34,689 bases of DNA from the NCBI GenBank assembly GCA_002363955.1, contig DEXE01000006.1, positions 444,017 to 478,705 on the forward strand, given 5' to 3'. Made by a program: the position numbers and the translations under genes. Source of the stretch: Methylophaga sp. UBA3192 (lineage in GTDB: Bacteria; Pseudomonadota; Gammaproteobacteria; Nitrosococcales; Methylophagaceae). Positions 1-9,138 of the stretch are shown in pieces. The notes beneath the pieces were generated by a model. It saw nothing but the letters and a program-made list of their open reading frames with translations. It did not search any database and was not told where the DNA came from. The stretch's first letter is position 1. The number at the start of each line of letters is the position of its first letter.

Positions 1-234
1 CCTAAAGAAAAAGCCAATGATTTAGGCATCATCGTTTCTGTCTGGTTAAACCCTGGTATCACCACGGTTGAAAACCTGGATCATGAAGCATTATTTGATG
101 TACATCGTCGTGCGACTACTCGTGCTATCGAGAAAGCGATGAATCATGAACCAAGCATTGATTATCTGCTGGAAAACCAGGACAAACTGGTTCACAAGTA
201 CTATCAAAAAGAACTGGATGCGAAAAAATCATAA
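1..234 (+). CDS. Formaldehyde-activating enzyme (Fae) family protein, C-terminal part
   Basis: The reading frame is open from the first base to a TAA at 232-234, so only about 77 C-terminal residues are present. They contain the pattern of the Fae fold C-terminus: a hydrophobic strand (GIIVSVWLNP), then LDHEALFDVHRRATTRAIEKAMN, which lines up with the Fae segment 'YNYEATKLSIQRAVN'. Fae condenses formaldehyde with tetrahydromethanopterin in methylotrophs; homologues of uncertain function (Fae2/Fae3) also exist. The tail after this segment is longer and more charged than in canonical Fae, so this may be one of the paralogues. It is followed by a strong intrinsic terminator. Family assignment is from recognition of the motif, not from a search; the missing N-terminus prevents checking the active-site residues. 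Confidence 0.65.
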   Translation, partial: PKEKANDLGIIVSVWLNPGITTVENLDHEALFDVHRRATTRAIEKAMNHEPSIDYLLENQDKLVHKYYQKELDAKKS

Positions 235-298
235 ATGAATTTTTTTGCAAAAATTGTAGTCGTAGCTATGTAGGTTATTCACAGCCTCGACAAAATTT

Positions 299-336
299 AC
301 GGTTTGTCTGCGAAAGCAGGCAGACCGTTTTTTTTT
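299..336 (+). terminator. Rho-independent terminator after the Fae-family gene
   Basis: A 13-bp stem (299-311 with 316-328, two G-U wobbles) closed by a GAAA tetraloop is followed directly by eight T. It lies 65 bases after the stop codon of the Fae-family gene and would end that transcript before the next gene. Confidence 0.92.
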
Positions 337-382
337 GCCATGTATAATGCTTCAATGTGAATAAATGCGGTCAGAGAGACAA

Positions 383-883
383 ATGGATTTATATTCCATC
401 GATACATTAATGCATGAAACGCGACAACTGGCCGCACGCTATCGTCAGGCGACTGGCAGCACCTTGCCGGTTACTGGTGAAATAGCGCGTTTTGATGCCG
501 CAAAATCTCTGGATCTGCAGCTGCTGGATAATTTGAATTCCAGTTATGACGCCGTTGGTAAAAGTGGCGCATTAACCGATCAAAAATTGGTGATTAAAGG
601 TCGCGCCATTTTTGATACCAGTAAATCCACCCCACGAATCGGTCAATTAAACCCGGCTCAGGAATGGGATGGGGTGTTACTGGTATTGTTTGATGATGAA
701 TATCAGCCAATAGAAATATTTTATGCTTCCAAGCAGGTTATCCAGGAAGCACTGAATGATCGTGAGAGTAATCGTAAAAAACGCGGTGCCATGTCGATTG
801 CTCAGTTCAAAATTATCGGTGAACGCGTCTGGACGGCTGAAAACGGTGCAGAACCTGAAATATGGGATAACCAAGCCAGGTGA
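383..883 (+). CDS. Uncharacterised protein (DUF6998-like)
   Basis: Function unknown. I start it at the ATG at 383 because AGAGAG lies 5 bases upstream; an in-frame ATG at 365 has no such site. About 166 residues, no signal peptide or membrane helix. Recognisable conserved blocks are LPVTGEIARFDAAK near the N-terminus, a lone LVIKGRAIF strand in the middle, EWDGVLLVLFDDEYQPIEIF, and a C-terminal basic stretch with RGAMSIAQFKIIG. This arrangement resembles the DUF6998 family as I remember it. The 'E...YDAV...IKGR' spacing recalls the PD-(D/E)XK nuclease core, but that is only an inference. It sits 42 bases upstream of yoaA on the same strand and may be co-transcribed with it. Confidence 0.6.
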   Translation: MDLYSIDTLMHETRQLAARYRQATGSTLPVTGEIARFDAAKSLDLQLLDNLNSSYDAVGKSGALTDQKLVIKGRAIFDTSKSTPRIGQLNPAQEWDGVLLVLFDDEYQPIEIFYASKQVIQEALNDRESNRKKRGAMSIAQFKIIGERVWTAENGAEPEIWDNQAR

Positions 884-925
884 TGATATTTTTCGGCACG
901 TTAACGGAGTTTTTCGGAAGTAGTT

Positions 926-2860
926 ATGCAGGATGATTTACAACAGATTTTTGCTGAAGGCGGTATTCTTGCCAGGCAAATCAAAGGATATCATCCACGT
1001 CAGGCGCAACAGGAAATGGCGCAACGAATTGTTGATACCCTGGCATCCGCTACGGTATTAGTCGCCGAAGCCGGTACAGGCACCGGTAAAACCTTTGCCT
1101 ATTTAGCACCGGCAATTTTATCCGGCCAAAAAGTGTTTATTTCCACCGGCACTAAAAATCTGCAAGATCAATTATTCAGACGCGACTTGCCCACTTTGCG
1201 TAAAGCCTTGGCTGTGCCATTTCAGGCCGCTATATTAAAAGGACGAGGCAACTATCTCTGCCATCATCGATTGACCTTAGCCGAACAAGATCCCTTATTA
1301 CTGTCACAAAGTGACACGTTACGATCACTGCGTGAATGGTCAGAAAGTTCGAAAAATGGTGATTTAAGTGAGTCCGATTTACTGGAAACACAATCCAATC
1401 TATGGCCCAGAGTCACTTCCACAGTCGATAACTGTCTCGGGCAACAATGCCCTGAATATCAACAATGTTTTATTGTGGAAGCGCGTCGCCGGGCGCAGGA
1501 AGCTGACATTGTGGTAATTAATCATCACTTGTTAATGTCTGATTTTGCGTTGAAAAGTGCGGGGCAAGGCGAAGTATTACCCACCGCCGATGCATTTATT
1601 ATTGATGAAGCACATCAATTACCCGCTATCGCCGGTCAGTTTCTCGGCAACCGTATAAGTAGTCATCAAATTGTTGAATTATGTCGTGATAGTGTGCAGG
1701 AAATGCAGGATCATGCTGCCGACAGTCAAACACTTGCTTTGCATGCCGAGAAACTGCAAGCCAAACTGCAAACATTACGGTTACATATTGGCAATATCGA
1801 ACAACGTACACCCTGGTTAACGCAATTATTTAATGATGAAATTAAAAATAATTTCAATGAGTTAGTAGATTATCTTGAAGTATTTGAGTCAGAGCTTGAA
1901 CCCTTAGCTGTGCGCAGCCCCGGCCTGTCTCAATGCCATGTAAGAGCCACTGAATTATTGAATCTCATTCAGTTATTTGCCGAACAAAATGACGATAATC
2001 TGGTGTTATGGATGGATAATCGGCCAACAGGATTTGTATTGCACGCCACACCATTTGAAATCAGCCAGCATTTTCAACAATGGCTGGAAGAAAAACCCGC
2101 GGCGTGGATATTCACCTCAGCGACTTTGACCGTTGCGGGTAAATTTAATCATTTCTGCCAGCACTTGGGTATTGAAAATGCAGAATATGCCAGCTGGGAA
2201 AGTCCTTTTGATTATGCCAGGCAAAGTCTTTTGTATTTGCCCAACATTCCGGTGGAACCTGCTGATCGTCGTTATAACCAATATGTAGCTGATATTGCCA
2301 AAGAAGTTATCTTGCACAGTCAGGGCCGTATATTTCTGTTATTCACCAGCTACCGGGCAATGCATGAAGTGGCTGAATTACTGTCCGATCTGGACTATCC
2401 ATTAATGGTGCAGGGGAGTGGGGCAAAGGCCACCCTACTGGAAGAGTTCCGTCAGCATGGCAATGCGGTATTATTGGGCACCAATAGTTTCTGGGAAGGT
2501 GTTGATGTCAGAGGAGAAGCCTTATCCTGCGTATTAATTGATAAGATTCCGTTTGCTTCACCGGGCGATCCGGTGCTGGAAGCACGAATTAACAATCTAA
2601 AAGAGCGGGGCGGCAATCCATTTCGCAGTATCCAGATCCCCTCGGCTGTGATTCAGTTAAAGCAGGGAATAGGTCGTTTAATTCGTGATGAGCAAGATCA
2701 TGGTGTGTTAATCCTGTGTGATCCGCGGTTGCTGAATAAACCTTATGGAAAAGTGTTTATGCGCAGTCTGCCCGCCATGCCAATCACACAGGACATTACA
2801 CAAGTTGAAGATTTCTTTAGCAATCGACAACTTAAAAGTGTTAGCCAAATCAATAGCTAA
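926..2860 (+). CDS. yoaA: ATP-dependent DNA helicase YoaA (DinG/Rad3 family)
   Basis: A superfamily 2 iron-sulfur helicase of the XPD/Rad3 type, which unwinds DNA 5'-3'; in E. coli YoaA works with the HolC (chi) subunit of DNA polymerase III in replication repair. The 644 residues match the usual length. Visible parts in order: Walker A AGTGTGKT (49-56), the four putative Fe-S cysteines C112, C170, C175 and C181, the DEAH box (227-230), an arch-like insertion, the helicase motif around 'LGTNSFWEGVDVRGEAL', and motif VI QGIGRLIRDEQDHGVLILCDPRL close to the C-terminus. The four cysteines argue for YoaA/DinG; the lack of an N-terminal exonuclease domain excludes the Gram-positive DinG form. It ends 11 bases before the convergent DUF2237 gene, with no obvious terminator between them. 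Confidence 0.93.
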   Translation: MQDDLQQIFAEGGILARQIKGYHPRQAQQEMAQRIVDTLASATVLVAEAGTGTGKTFAYLAPAILSGQKVFISTGTKNLQDQLFRRDLPTLRKALAVPFQAAILKGRGNYLCHHRLTLAEQDPLLLSQSDTLRSLREWSESSKNGDLSESDLLETQSNLWPRVTSTVDNCLGQQCPEYQQCFIVEARRRAQEADIVVINHHLLMSDFALKSAGQGEVLPTADAFIIDEAHQLPAIAGQFLGNRISSHQIVELCRDSVQEMQDHAADSQTLALHAEKLQAKLQTLRLHIGNIEQRTPWLTQLFNDEIKNNFNELVDYLEVFESELEPLAVRSPGLSQCHVRATELLNLIQLFAEQNDDNLVLWMDNRPTGFVLHATPFEISQHFQQWLEEKPAAWIFTSATLTVAGKFNHFCQHLGIENAEYASWESPFDYARQSLLYLPNIPVEPADRRYNQYVADIAKEVILHSQGRIFLLFTSYRAMHEVAELLSDLDYPLMVQGSGAKATLLEEFRQHGNAVLLGTNSFWEGVDVRGEALSCVLIDKIPFASPGDPVLEARINNLKERGGNPFRSIQIPSAVIQLKQGIGRLIRDEQDHGVLILCDPRLLNKPYGKVFMRSLPAMPITQDITQVEDFFSNRQLKSVSQINS

Positions 2861-2871
2861 CAGACGAAACA

Positions 2872-3255
2872 TCACATTAAATCTAAGGAATATTTCTTTA
2901 ATAATGCCAATGGAATTATTTCTGTTGCACGTTGATGGGTACTGGCTAAAATCACTTTAGGTGCCATTTCATGCTGCTCAGCCTCAAGCCATCGCTGAGC
3001 ACATAAACACCACCGATCACCCGGTTTTAATCCTGGAAAATCAAATTCCGGAACAGGGGTGCTTAAATCATTTCCCCTGAAACGGGAGAACTCAAGAAAC
3101 GCCCGGGTCAGTTCAACACAAACTGTGTGCGAGCCAAAATCCTGATCGCTGGTATTACAGCATCCATCACGGAAAAAGCCCGTAACAGGTTCGTGGTTAC
3201 AGCTTTGTAATGGTTCACCCAGTACATTTAAAGAAGGGCTGATATCCAATTCCAT
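2872..3255 (-). CDS. DUF2237 family protein
   Basis: A 127-residue cytosolic protein of the widespread DUF2237 family, whose function is not established. The family signature is very clear: NVLGEPLQSC, TGFFRDGCCNT, DFGSHTVC, FSRFRGNDLSTPVPEF, then FPGLKPGDRWCLCAQRW and a C-terminal 'ATHQRATEIIPLALLKKYSLD'. Several conserved cysteines (GCC, HTVC, WCLC) could bind metal, which is an inference. It lies 2 bases downstream of the pterin dehydratase gene on the same strand, so the two are probably one transcript. Homologues are often found beside small metabolic genes, and nothing here narrows the role. Confidence 0.88.
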   Translation of the reverse strand: MELDISPSLNVLGEPLQSCNHEPVTGFFRDGCCNTSDQDFGSHTVCVELTRAFLEFSRFRGNDLSTPVPEFDFPGLKPGDRWCLCAQRWLEAEQHEMAPKVILASTHQRATEIIPLALLKKYSLDLM

Positions 3256-3257
3256 GA

Positions 3258-3644
3258 CTAATCGTATTTAATGTATTTGAAACGGGCATCATCAGGTGTG
3301 CCGACAAGTGCACCGCCTTCAATGAGTCCCGGTTGCCACATAATGACTTCTTCAATCTTGCTGGCCAATTCAAAATCCTTATCTGAAATGCCTTTGGCTG
3401 CATGATTGGTGAGTTTAACGATAACAAACGCATAGGAAACCGTGAGGTCAGGGTGGTGAAAAGCGGCTTCTGCCAAATGCCCCACGGTATTAACTACCAT
3501 CAGCGTGGATTTCCAACCACTGGTTTTATATTTCCGACGAATCCAGCCATTCTCCAGATACCAATTAGGTAATTCGGCCTTGAGGCGAGCCTCAACTTCC
3601 TCATCAGTGTATGTTTTCTCGTTTTCAGTTTCTCTCCAGCTCAT
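3258..3644 (-). CDS. 4a-hydroxytetrahydrobiopterin dehydratase (pterin carbinolamine dehydratase)
   Basis: Dehydrates 4a-hydroxytetrahydropterins, regenerating the pterin cofactor of aromatic amino acid hydroxylases; stand-alone copies also act in other pterin-linked pathways. The 128 residues show the family signature: W.leng.i.R.y, then EAAFHHPDLTVSYAFVIVKLTNHAAKGISDKDFELASKIE, with the HHP histidine pair and the downstream histidine of the active site. The start ATG has AGGT about 7 bases upstream. The C-terminal 25 residues beyond 'KIEEV' are longer than in minimal family members. No phenylalanine hydroxylase gene is in the window. In a methylotroph a role near methanopterin or folate metabolism is possible, but that is inference. 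First gene of a two-gene unit with the DUF2237 gene. Confidence 0.85.
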   Translation of the reverse strand: MSWRETENEKTYTDEEVEARLKAELPNWYLENGWIRRKYKTSGWKSTLMVVNTVGHLAEAAFHHPDLTVSYAFVIVKLTNHAAKGISDKDFELASKIEEVIMWQPGLIEGGALVGTPDDARFKYIKYD

Positions 3645-3699
3645 GATAATGACCTCGATTAATAATTAATAGTTAATGAACTGTAAGTGTAAACCAATA

Positions 3700-3984
3700 T
3701 TAAGTTTCGCACTTGTTACAGAATTGTTTAGCGATGTGAAGAGCCTCATTAAAATCGAAGTGAGCATCTTTGGATTTCAGCTCTTGAAGATGAGTTTTAA
3801 TTTCATCATCGCTAATGTGATCATAGTTAGAGACCTGTTCATAGGCATAGTGGGCGGCCAGTTTTTCACCGCTATCTAATTTGTATTCACCAAAGTATTT
3901 TATTTCCGGTGATTCTTCAGCAGTATTAATACCATCGACAATCTGCTCAATAGAATTCGCATCTTTTATAAAATCTACGGCCAT
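3700..3984 (-). CDS. Hypothetical small acidic protein
   Basis: Not recognised. It encodes 94 residues, acidic and mostly helical by composition, with no signal peptide or membrane helix. A tyrosine-rich centre (KYFGEYKLDSGEKLAAHYAYEQVSNYDH) is followed by a charged stretch and a terminal CNKC pair of cysteines that might bind a metal or form a disulfide. A good ribosome binding site (GGAGA) lies 6 bases before the ATG, which supports expression. It is on the same strand as the pterin dehydratase gene but 55 bases upstream of it, so it could be co-transcribed or stand alone. Confidence 0.6.
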   Translation of the reverse strand: MAVDFIKDANSIEQIVDGINTAEESPEIKYFGEYKLDSGEKLAAHYAYEQVSNYDHISDDEIKTHLQELKSKDAHFDFNEALHIAKQFCNKCET

Positions 3985-4304
3985 GATTATTCTCCGGGTT
4001 AATAAATAGAGTTTTCATCGTAACGCTTTAAAAGCAAACGCTGCTTTTACATAGGTTAGGACGAACTCAAAAACTTCAAGTCCACTGCTGTATTCAGACA
4101 ATAGGGATGCTGCTGCAAATTCTAGTTACTAAGTACTCACATTCATTATAACCACTATTAATCGATACATTATTTAACATAATATACATTATACGAACTC
4201 ATAGATCGCCAAGAAATTGACCAGAACACACCCGAAAATCAGTTTGGACATGTATTCCTATAATGTGGTGTTATGACAAAAACGGAGGTTTTTCTAAGAT
4301 GGTC
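3985..4304. other. Gene-poor, AT-rich stretch between the small unknown gene and hsdR
   Basis: No convincing gene. A TATAAT hexamer at 4259-4264 reads rightward but has no good -35 at normal spacing. Downstream, AACGGAGG (about 4281-4288) precedes an ATG that opens an 18-codon frame running into the hairpin at 4305-4361. This could be a leader peptide, the start of a lost gene, or chance. Confidence 0.4.
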
Positions 4305-4361
4305 CAGAATTTAAAATCTGAGGATTTTTACCATACAATCCTCACAAGATTTTAAATTCTG
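4305..4361. repeat. Long hairpin 3' of the hsd operon
   Basis: A perfect 15-bp outer stem (4305-4319 with 4347-4361, core AATTTAAAATCT) and a 7-bp inner stem (4320-4326 GAGGATT with 4337-4343) enclose a 10-base loop, with only a 3-base bulge (4344-4346). It lies about 100 bases past the hsdR stop codon. Neither strand has a T-run right after the stem, so a classical intrinsic terminator is unlikely. It could be a mobile-element remnant, a small structured RNA or a protein-binding site. Confidence 0.7.
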
Positions 4362-4459
4362 AATAATCAATATACTCAGCTTTTCTTACTTGTTTATTTT
4401 GGAATGTTTCGAAGAATGATTTTTTGAAGTTTAGTACTAAGACTGTCGTTCAGAAGTAT

Positions 4460-7400
4460 CTAACCAACATTCGCCAAGGCATTGCCATTTACATGATCAA
4501 TTAAACTAATCACCTTGGTCGCTGTGGCATCGTCAAACACACCCAATAAGCCTTGATCATGAATATGGGTAAATGGCGGTTCAAACAACATGGATTTATC
4601 AATCACACCATTTTTAGTCAGATAGCTGATGATGTTATTGATAAAGGTCATTTGATCAGCACGCAAATTACCCGCCTGAATAAACTCGGCAAAATGTGTT
4701 TGTGCGGCAGCCATATCCAGACCGACAATATTCCGAATAAACACGCCTAAGGGTTTATCACCATAGGTATCAATATAATCCTGCCTGGTACCGACTGTTT
4801 TGCCATCAAACAGGATACTTTCCAGTAAGTTGATTTCGGTTTCGGTAATGGCTTTATTGCTTTTCAGCTTTTGAATCACCAGATGATCACTGTGACTTCG
4901 CACATAGGACTCTACCCGGTCTTTATAGCTTTGCAGCGTGATATAAGTGCCGATTGGCTCCTTTATGCTGACTCCATCATGATCCAACGTATCTTCAAAA
5001 GAGGTTTCTACTACAGGTTGCTGATCTTTATCGAGATATTTCATCAAATCCCGTAAGGCAATACGCACATCATCCAGACGATTCACATTGATAGATTGCC
5101 AGAATGGTTCTGTTTGTAATTCATTTAACAGCGTTTTTTGCATGGCCACCGCAGGAATATTCTGCTTTTTTAACAAGGCATTAGCGGTGCTGCTCAATTT
5201 GTTAATAAACTGGCTTAAGCTATGCGAGCCGGTTAATAAAGCAACCTGAAAGTTCAGCACCAGGATATCGAAACGTCTGGCAAACTCATCATCATTTTTA
5301 TCGGCTAACACCAGATTGGCCAGTTCGGTGTTGATATCAAGCAAATCGCTTTTGGATAGATTCTGCCAGCGTTGTTGATCACTAAACTCAACCACATATC
5401 TGAGCTTGGCTTTGACCACAAAACGGTTTCTATCCAGTCCGGAAATCGCCTGATAAAGCTCATTGATATAACTTTCGGCTAATGCCCCCTGCTCCTCGCT
5501 TCTATCACTATCATCACGAATCAGCATGGCGACTTCCAGTTTCGCTTCAAATACTTGCTGAATCAGGCTTTTAACCAGTCTTCCCTGCACGCCATCCGGG
5601 TTGGCATCAAAAAACTCAAAGTTCTGACAATAATCAAAAATCACAAAGTGGGTTTTATCCTGACCTGGCCCAAACAAATCAGTACATAAACGGGTACCAC
5701 GACCAATCATCTGCCAGAATTTAGTCGGTGATTTCACCGGTTTGAAAAACACCAGATTCACCACACGCGGCGCATCAACACCGGTATCCATCATATCGAC
5801 CGATACGGCGATTTGCGGATTATGTTCTTCATAAGGGTCTACAAAGGTTTCCAGCAGATCCTGGGCTTTCGATTCGTAGTTATCAATGACCCGTAAAAAA
5901 TGCCCGGCATATTCAGGATAATTTTTATTAAAGCGTTGTTCTATAAACAACGCATGGGCATGGCTTTTGGCAAAAATAATGGTTTTACCGAGTTTGTCAC
6001 CGCCCTGCACTTTAATGCCGTAAGTCATTAAATAATCAAGCACTTTATCCACGGTATCGGTGTTGAATAACCATTTATTCAGTGCCGCACTTTCAATTTC
6101 ATCAGGTGCTTCACCCTGGGTGGGATCACCAAACTTTTCTTCGTACTGGGCTTTTTCATGGTCAGATAATTGATTGTAATGCACCCCTTCACGCATAAAT
6201 TTCAGCGGTACCGATATCGCTTTAGGTGGCACCAAAAAGCCTTCTTCGACGGCTTTATCCAGTTCATAGGCAAAGGTCGGATTATTATCTTCAATGCCGA
6301 ATAAACCATAGGTATTATGATCCACTTCGGCTTTGGGTGTGGCGGTCAGCCCAATCAGCAAGGCATCAAAATAATCAAAAATCGCTTTGTATTTCTGATA
6401 CACCGAGCGATGGGCTTCATCGATGATAATCAGATCAAAATGCCCGATACCGTAAAAGCGGGTATCGGTGTTTCGCATGCCATCAATGCGGTTCATGATG
6501 GTCGGATACGTCGAAAATACCAATCGGGTGCCGTTATCTTCTTTTTCTTTGGTTAAATCAATGGCGGATAAATGTGGCAGCAGCTCGCTAAAGTTGTTTT
6601 TTGCCTGAGATACCAAGGCATTTCTATCGGCGAGAAACAACACACGCTTGGCCCAGTTACATTTGGTAAGCATATCGACAATCGCAGCGGCCGTGCGGGT
6701 TTTTCCACTGCCTGTCGCCATCACTAATAAACTTTGCCGTGCCCTGCCCCGTAATTCGCCCTGACTATTTTGGGTAACGCAATTTTCAGCCACCCGGGCC
6801 ACGGCTTCTAATTGGTAGGCTCGTCCAGCAATGGCTTCGTTGACTTTAAAATCACGACAATCGGTTCGGGTGCTGCGTCGTTCTATTAATAACTGTAATT
6901 CGTCTTTGCTGTAAAAGCCCTGAACTTCACGTTCCGGATAAAACTGATCATCCCAAATATAGGTTTCAAAGCCGCTGCTATAAAAAATAATCGGCCGCTG
7001 GCCTTTTAACTGTTGCAGGCAATCGGCATAAAGCTCCGCCTGATGCTTGCCTTTACGTGAATCGACCATGGTTTTTTTGGCTTCAATCACCGCCAGTGGC
7101 AAACCATCATCTCCCCACAGCACATAATCGATATAGCCCTTGCCAGAAGGATTGGTGCTTTTTGGCATGCCGTTCACGGGATATTCAAGGTGATATCCCT
7201 CCTGCAAATCATCCCAACCGGCTTCTTTGAGGGATAAATCAATATAACGACGGCGGGTTTCAGCTTCGGAAACCAGCAAAGGCACAGCGGCTTCAATATT
7301 TATCGATTGTTCACGCGCCTGTTTGCGTTCGACCAATACGCTTTTTTGGTGTTCGAGTTGCTGTTTTAATTGAGTGTTTTGTTCAGCCAGTTCACGTTGC

Positions 7401-7909
7401 CGGGTTTCAGCTTCGCGCTCAATGGCGTTTTTGGCGGCCACATCGGCCACGGTATCGGCCAGTTGTTGTGCATTGGGCTGAGTGGCTGGGCCATGTGGGA
7501 TTAAGGCTTCATCAAAAACCTGTAGTTCGGGTGTTTGTTTACCGTAATAAATCGCCAGATGGCGCATAAAGCGATACAGGTATTTTAGCGAGGCAAGCGC
7601 ATCCTGCTGGCTGACACTTTTACCATGGGCAGCGATATTACCGGTTTTGCGAATCAGATTAAGTTCGTTAAATAAGGTATTGTTAAATAAAGATTTAAAG
7701 CTGTGATCATGCAGCAAGGTGCTTAAGTCAGCACGCCATGGACGGTTCAAAGATCGGTCATGGTCATACAACCAGTTCACGGCATTTTCGAGGCTGGATC
7801 GGCAGAAAATCGCAGAAGCTTTGGGGGAAAGAAACGTCAGTTGTTCTGCTTCAACGGCATCGGCATAAAGTGCCGGAAAATCGTTTTGCAGAAACTGAAA
7901 ATTACTCAT
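4460..7909 (-). CDS. hsdR: Type I restriction endonuclease subunit R (EcoEI-like)
   Basis: The motor and nuclease subunit of a Type I restriction enzyme: it translocates DNA using ATP and cuts at a distance from unmethylated sites. I use the ATG at 7909, preceded by AGGGAAG; a TTG just before it is less likely. The 1149 residues contain an N-terminal DUF4145-like region (about 1-125), a coiled coil rich in Glu/Gln (160-205), the PD-(D/E)XK nuclease with D261 and E276-A-K278, Walker A ATGSGKT (398-404), DEAH (497-500), the motif VI-like 'QMIGRGTRL', and a C-terminal region of the EcoEI_R_C type. All catalytic motifs are intact. It is the last gene of hsdM-hsdS-hsdR, 29 bases after hsdS. Confidence 0.95.
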   Translation of the reverse strand: MSNFQFLQNDFPALYADAVEAEQLTFLSPKASAIFCRSSLENAVNWLYDHDRSLNRPWRADLSTLLHDHSFKSLFNNTLFNELNLIRKTGNIAAHGKSVSQQDALASLKYLYRFMRHLAIYYGKQTPELQVFDEALIPHGPATQPNAQQLADTVADVAAKNAIEREAETRQRELAEQNTQLKQQLEHQKSVLVERKQAREQSINIEAAVPLLVSEAETRRRYIDLSLKEAGWDDLQEGYHLEYPVNGMPKSTNPSGKGYIDYVLWGDDGLPLAVIEAKKTMVDSRKGKHQAELYADCLQQLKGQRPIIFYSSGFETYIWDDQFYPEREVQGFYSKDELQLLIERRSTRTDCRDFKVNEAIAGRAYQLEAVARVAENCVTQNSQGELRGRARQSLLVMATGSGKTRTAAAIVDMLTKCNWAKRVLFLADRNALVSQAKNNFSELLPHLSAIDLTKEKEDNGTRLVFSTYPTIMNRIDGMRNTDTRFYGIGHFDLIIIDEAHRSVYQKYKAIFDYFDALLIGLTATPKAEVDHNTYGLFGIEDNNPTFAYELDKAVEEGFLVPPKAISVPLKFMREGVHYNQLSDHEKAQYEEKFGDPTQGEAPDEIESAALNKWLFNTDTVDKVLDYLMTYGIKVQGGDKLGKTIIFAKSHAHALFIEQRFNKNYPEYAGHFLRVIDNYESKAQDLLETFVDPYEEHNPQIAVSVDMMDTGVDAPRVVNLVFFKPVKSPTKFWQMIGRGTRLCTDLFGPGQDKTHFVIFDYCQNFEFFDANPDGVQGRLVKSLIQQVFEAKLEVAMLIRDDSDRSEEQGALAESYINELYQAISGLDRNRFVVKAKLRYVVEFSDQQRWQNLSKSDLLDINTELANLVLADKNDDEFARRFDILVLNFQVALLTGSHSLSQFINKLSSTANALLKKQNIPAVAMQKTLLNELQTEPFWQSINVNRLDDVRIALRDLMKYLDKDQQPVVETSFEDTLDHDGVSIKEPIGTYITLQSYKDRVESYVRSHSDHLVIQKLKSNKAITETEINLLESILFDGKTVGTRQDYIDTYGDKPLGVFIRNIVGLDMAAAQTHFAEFIQAGNLRADQMTFINNIISYLTKNGVIDKSMLFEPPFTHIHDQGLLGVFDDATATKVISLIDHVNGNALANVG

Positions 7910-7938
7910 CAATGCTTCCCTGCTATTGGTCCATAACG

Positions 7939-9138
7939 CTATGCTGCCTTATCTGCCGTTAATTCACCAGTAAAAGCGCGTTGTAACAGACTGTTAAATA
8001 AGGCTTCGGACTTTTTAAGGTTGGCTTGAGCTTGTTGTTTTTGTTTTTCGATGATGGCGATGCGTTCGGCGAATTGGTTTTGGAGTTCAATCGGTGGTAT
8101 AGGTATTTTTAATGCTTTTATATCATTAAAATTGAGTCCAGCTTTAACACCACCTTTATTTGACTGGTTTAACTGCCTTCTACCACCAATTGACGAGATA
8201 TATTCGCTAACATAAAAAGGCACAAAGCCACTTTTGAGCCTAATAATTGCTAGATGTTGGTTAATATGTGCTTTTGGAAGCCCCTCAGGGATTACCGCTG
8301 TTCTTCCTAAATCAGCAGTTATTGATAAGAGAATATCTCCAGCCTTCACAGTAGTTCGTTTAGCCTCAGTAGTATTTGGAGCCTTAACATAAGCAATCTC
8401 ATCAAGTGATAGTCGATTTTCACCAACATTCTGTATTCTTAGAAATAAATCACCAGTATCCGAATAGTATTTAGCCCAACCTCTTGAACCACTAGTAATG
8501 AAATCTGTTATTTCATCAAGTAATTTTGTATTCCAGTCGAGTGGGTTAGTGACTGGATCACCAAACATCTCCAAAAACAGGGATTGGCTGAAAGCGGTGT
8601 AATGCTCGACCAGTTGCTGGTCTTTTTGTCTGAGGCTATCCGCTGCATCCAAAATCGCAGCAATCTGCTTTTGCTCTGCCAGTGGTGGGAGTGGAACCTG
8701 AAGTTTCTTTAGATTTCCGGCAGAAAAACTTGCCTGATTTACAGACTGGTTACTGATTTTGTTAATCATTCCCTTAAACTTAGGCGTGTTAAAAAAATAG
8801 TAAATAAATTTTGAAGATATAAAATCACTATTAGGCCTGAGGTTTAACAAATTCATAGCATGAATTAATTTATCGGGTTTATTTTGATAGCAAGCACACT
8901 TACCCAGGTGTTTAGGGCTGTTAATATGAGACATAAGTATGTCCCCATCTTTTAGAAGATAGTTTTCATACTCAGAAGCATCAATAATATTTGCATAACC
9001 AAACCGTTCAGAATCAATAGTTGAATTCCATATCGTCTCTATTCGAGTAACAGGTATACCCGAAGCGTTTTCGCTCTGCTTAATTGATGCGCCATTGCGA
9101 ACAAATTCAAATACATCACCAATATAAACATTATTCAC
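7939..9138 (-). CDS. hsdS: Type I restriction enzyme specificity subunit S
   Basis: The specificity subunit that reads a bipartite DNA target for both methylation and restriction. It has 399 residues in the classical two-half plan: target recognition domain 1 (about 1-150), a conserved helix with PLPPLAEQKQIAAILDAADSL (about 153-175), target recognition domain 2 (about 200-345), and a second conserved helix starting at IPIPPIELQNQFAERI. The two helices act as the spacer between the half-sites. The ATG overlaps the hsdM stop by 4 bases, so translation is coupled. The recognition domains look more AT-rich than the rest of the operon, as expected for the exchangeable part of such genes. The recognition sequence cannot be read from the protein by eye. 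Confidence 0.94.
   Translation of the reverse strand: MNNVYIGDVFEFVRNGASIKQSENASGIPVTRIETIWNSTIDSERFGYANIIDASEYENYLLKDGDILMSHINSPKHLGKCACYQNKPDKLIHAMNLLNLRPNSDFISSKFIYYFFNTPKFKGMINKISNQSVNQASFSAGNLKKLQVPLPPLAEQKQIAAILDAADSLRQKDQQLVEHYTAFSQSLFLEMFGDPVTNPLDWNTKLLDEITDFITSGSRGWAKYYSDTGDLFLRIQNVGENRLSLDEIAYVKAPNTTEAKRTTVKAGDILLSITADLGRTAVIPEGLPKAHINQHLAIIRLKSGFVPFYVSEYISSIGGRRQLNQSNKGGVKAGLNFNDIKALKIPIPPIELQNQFAERIAIIEKQKQQAQANLKKSEALFNSLLQRAFTGELTADKAA

Noticed and set aside
4305..4361. Intrinsic terminator of hsdR
   Set aside because: It is about 100 bases past the stop and has no T-run after the stem on either strand.
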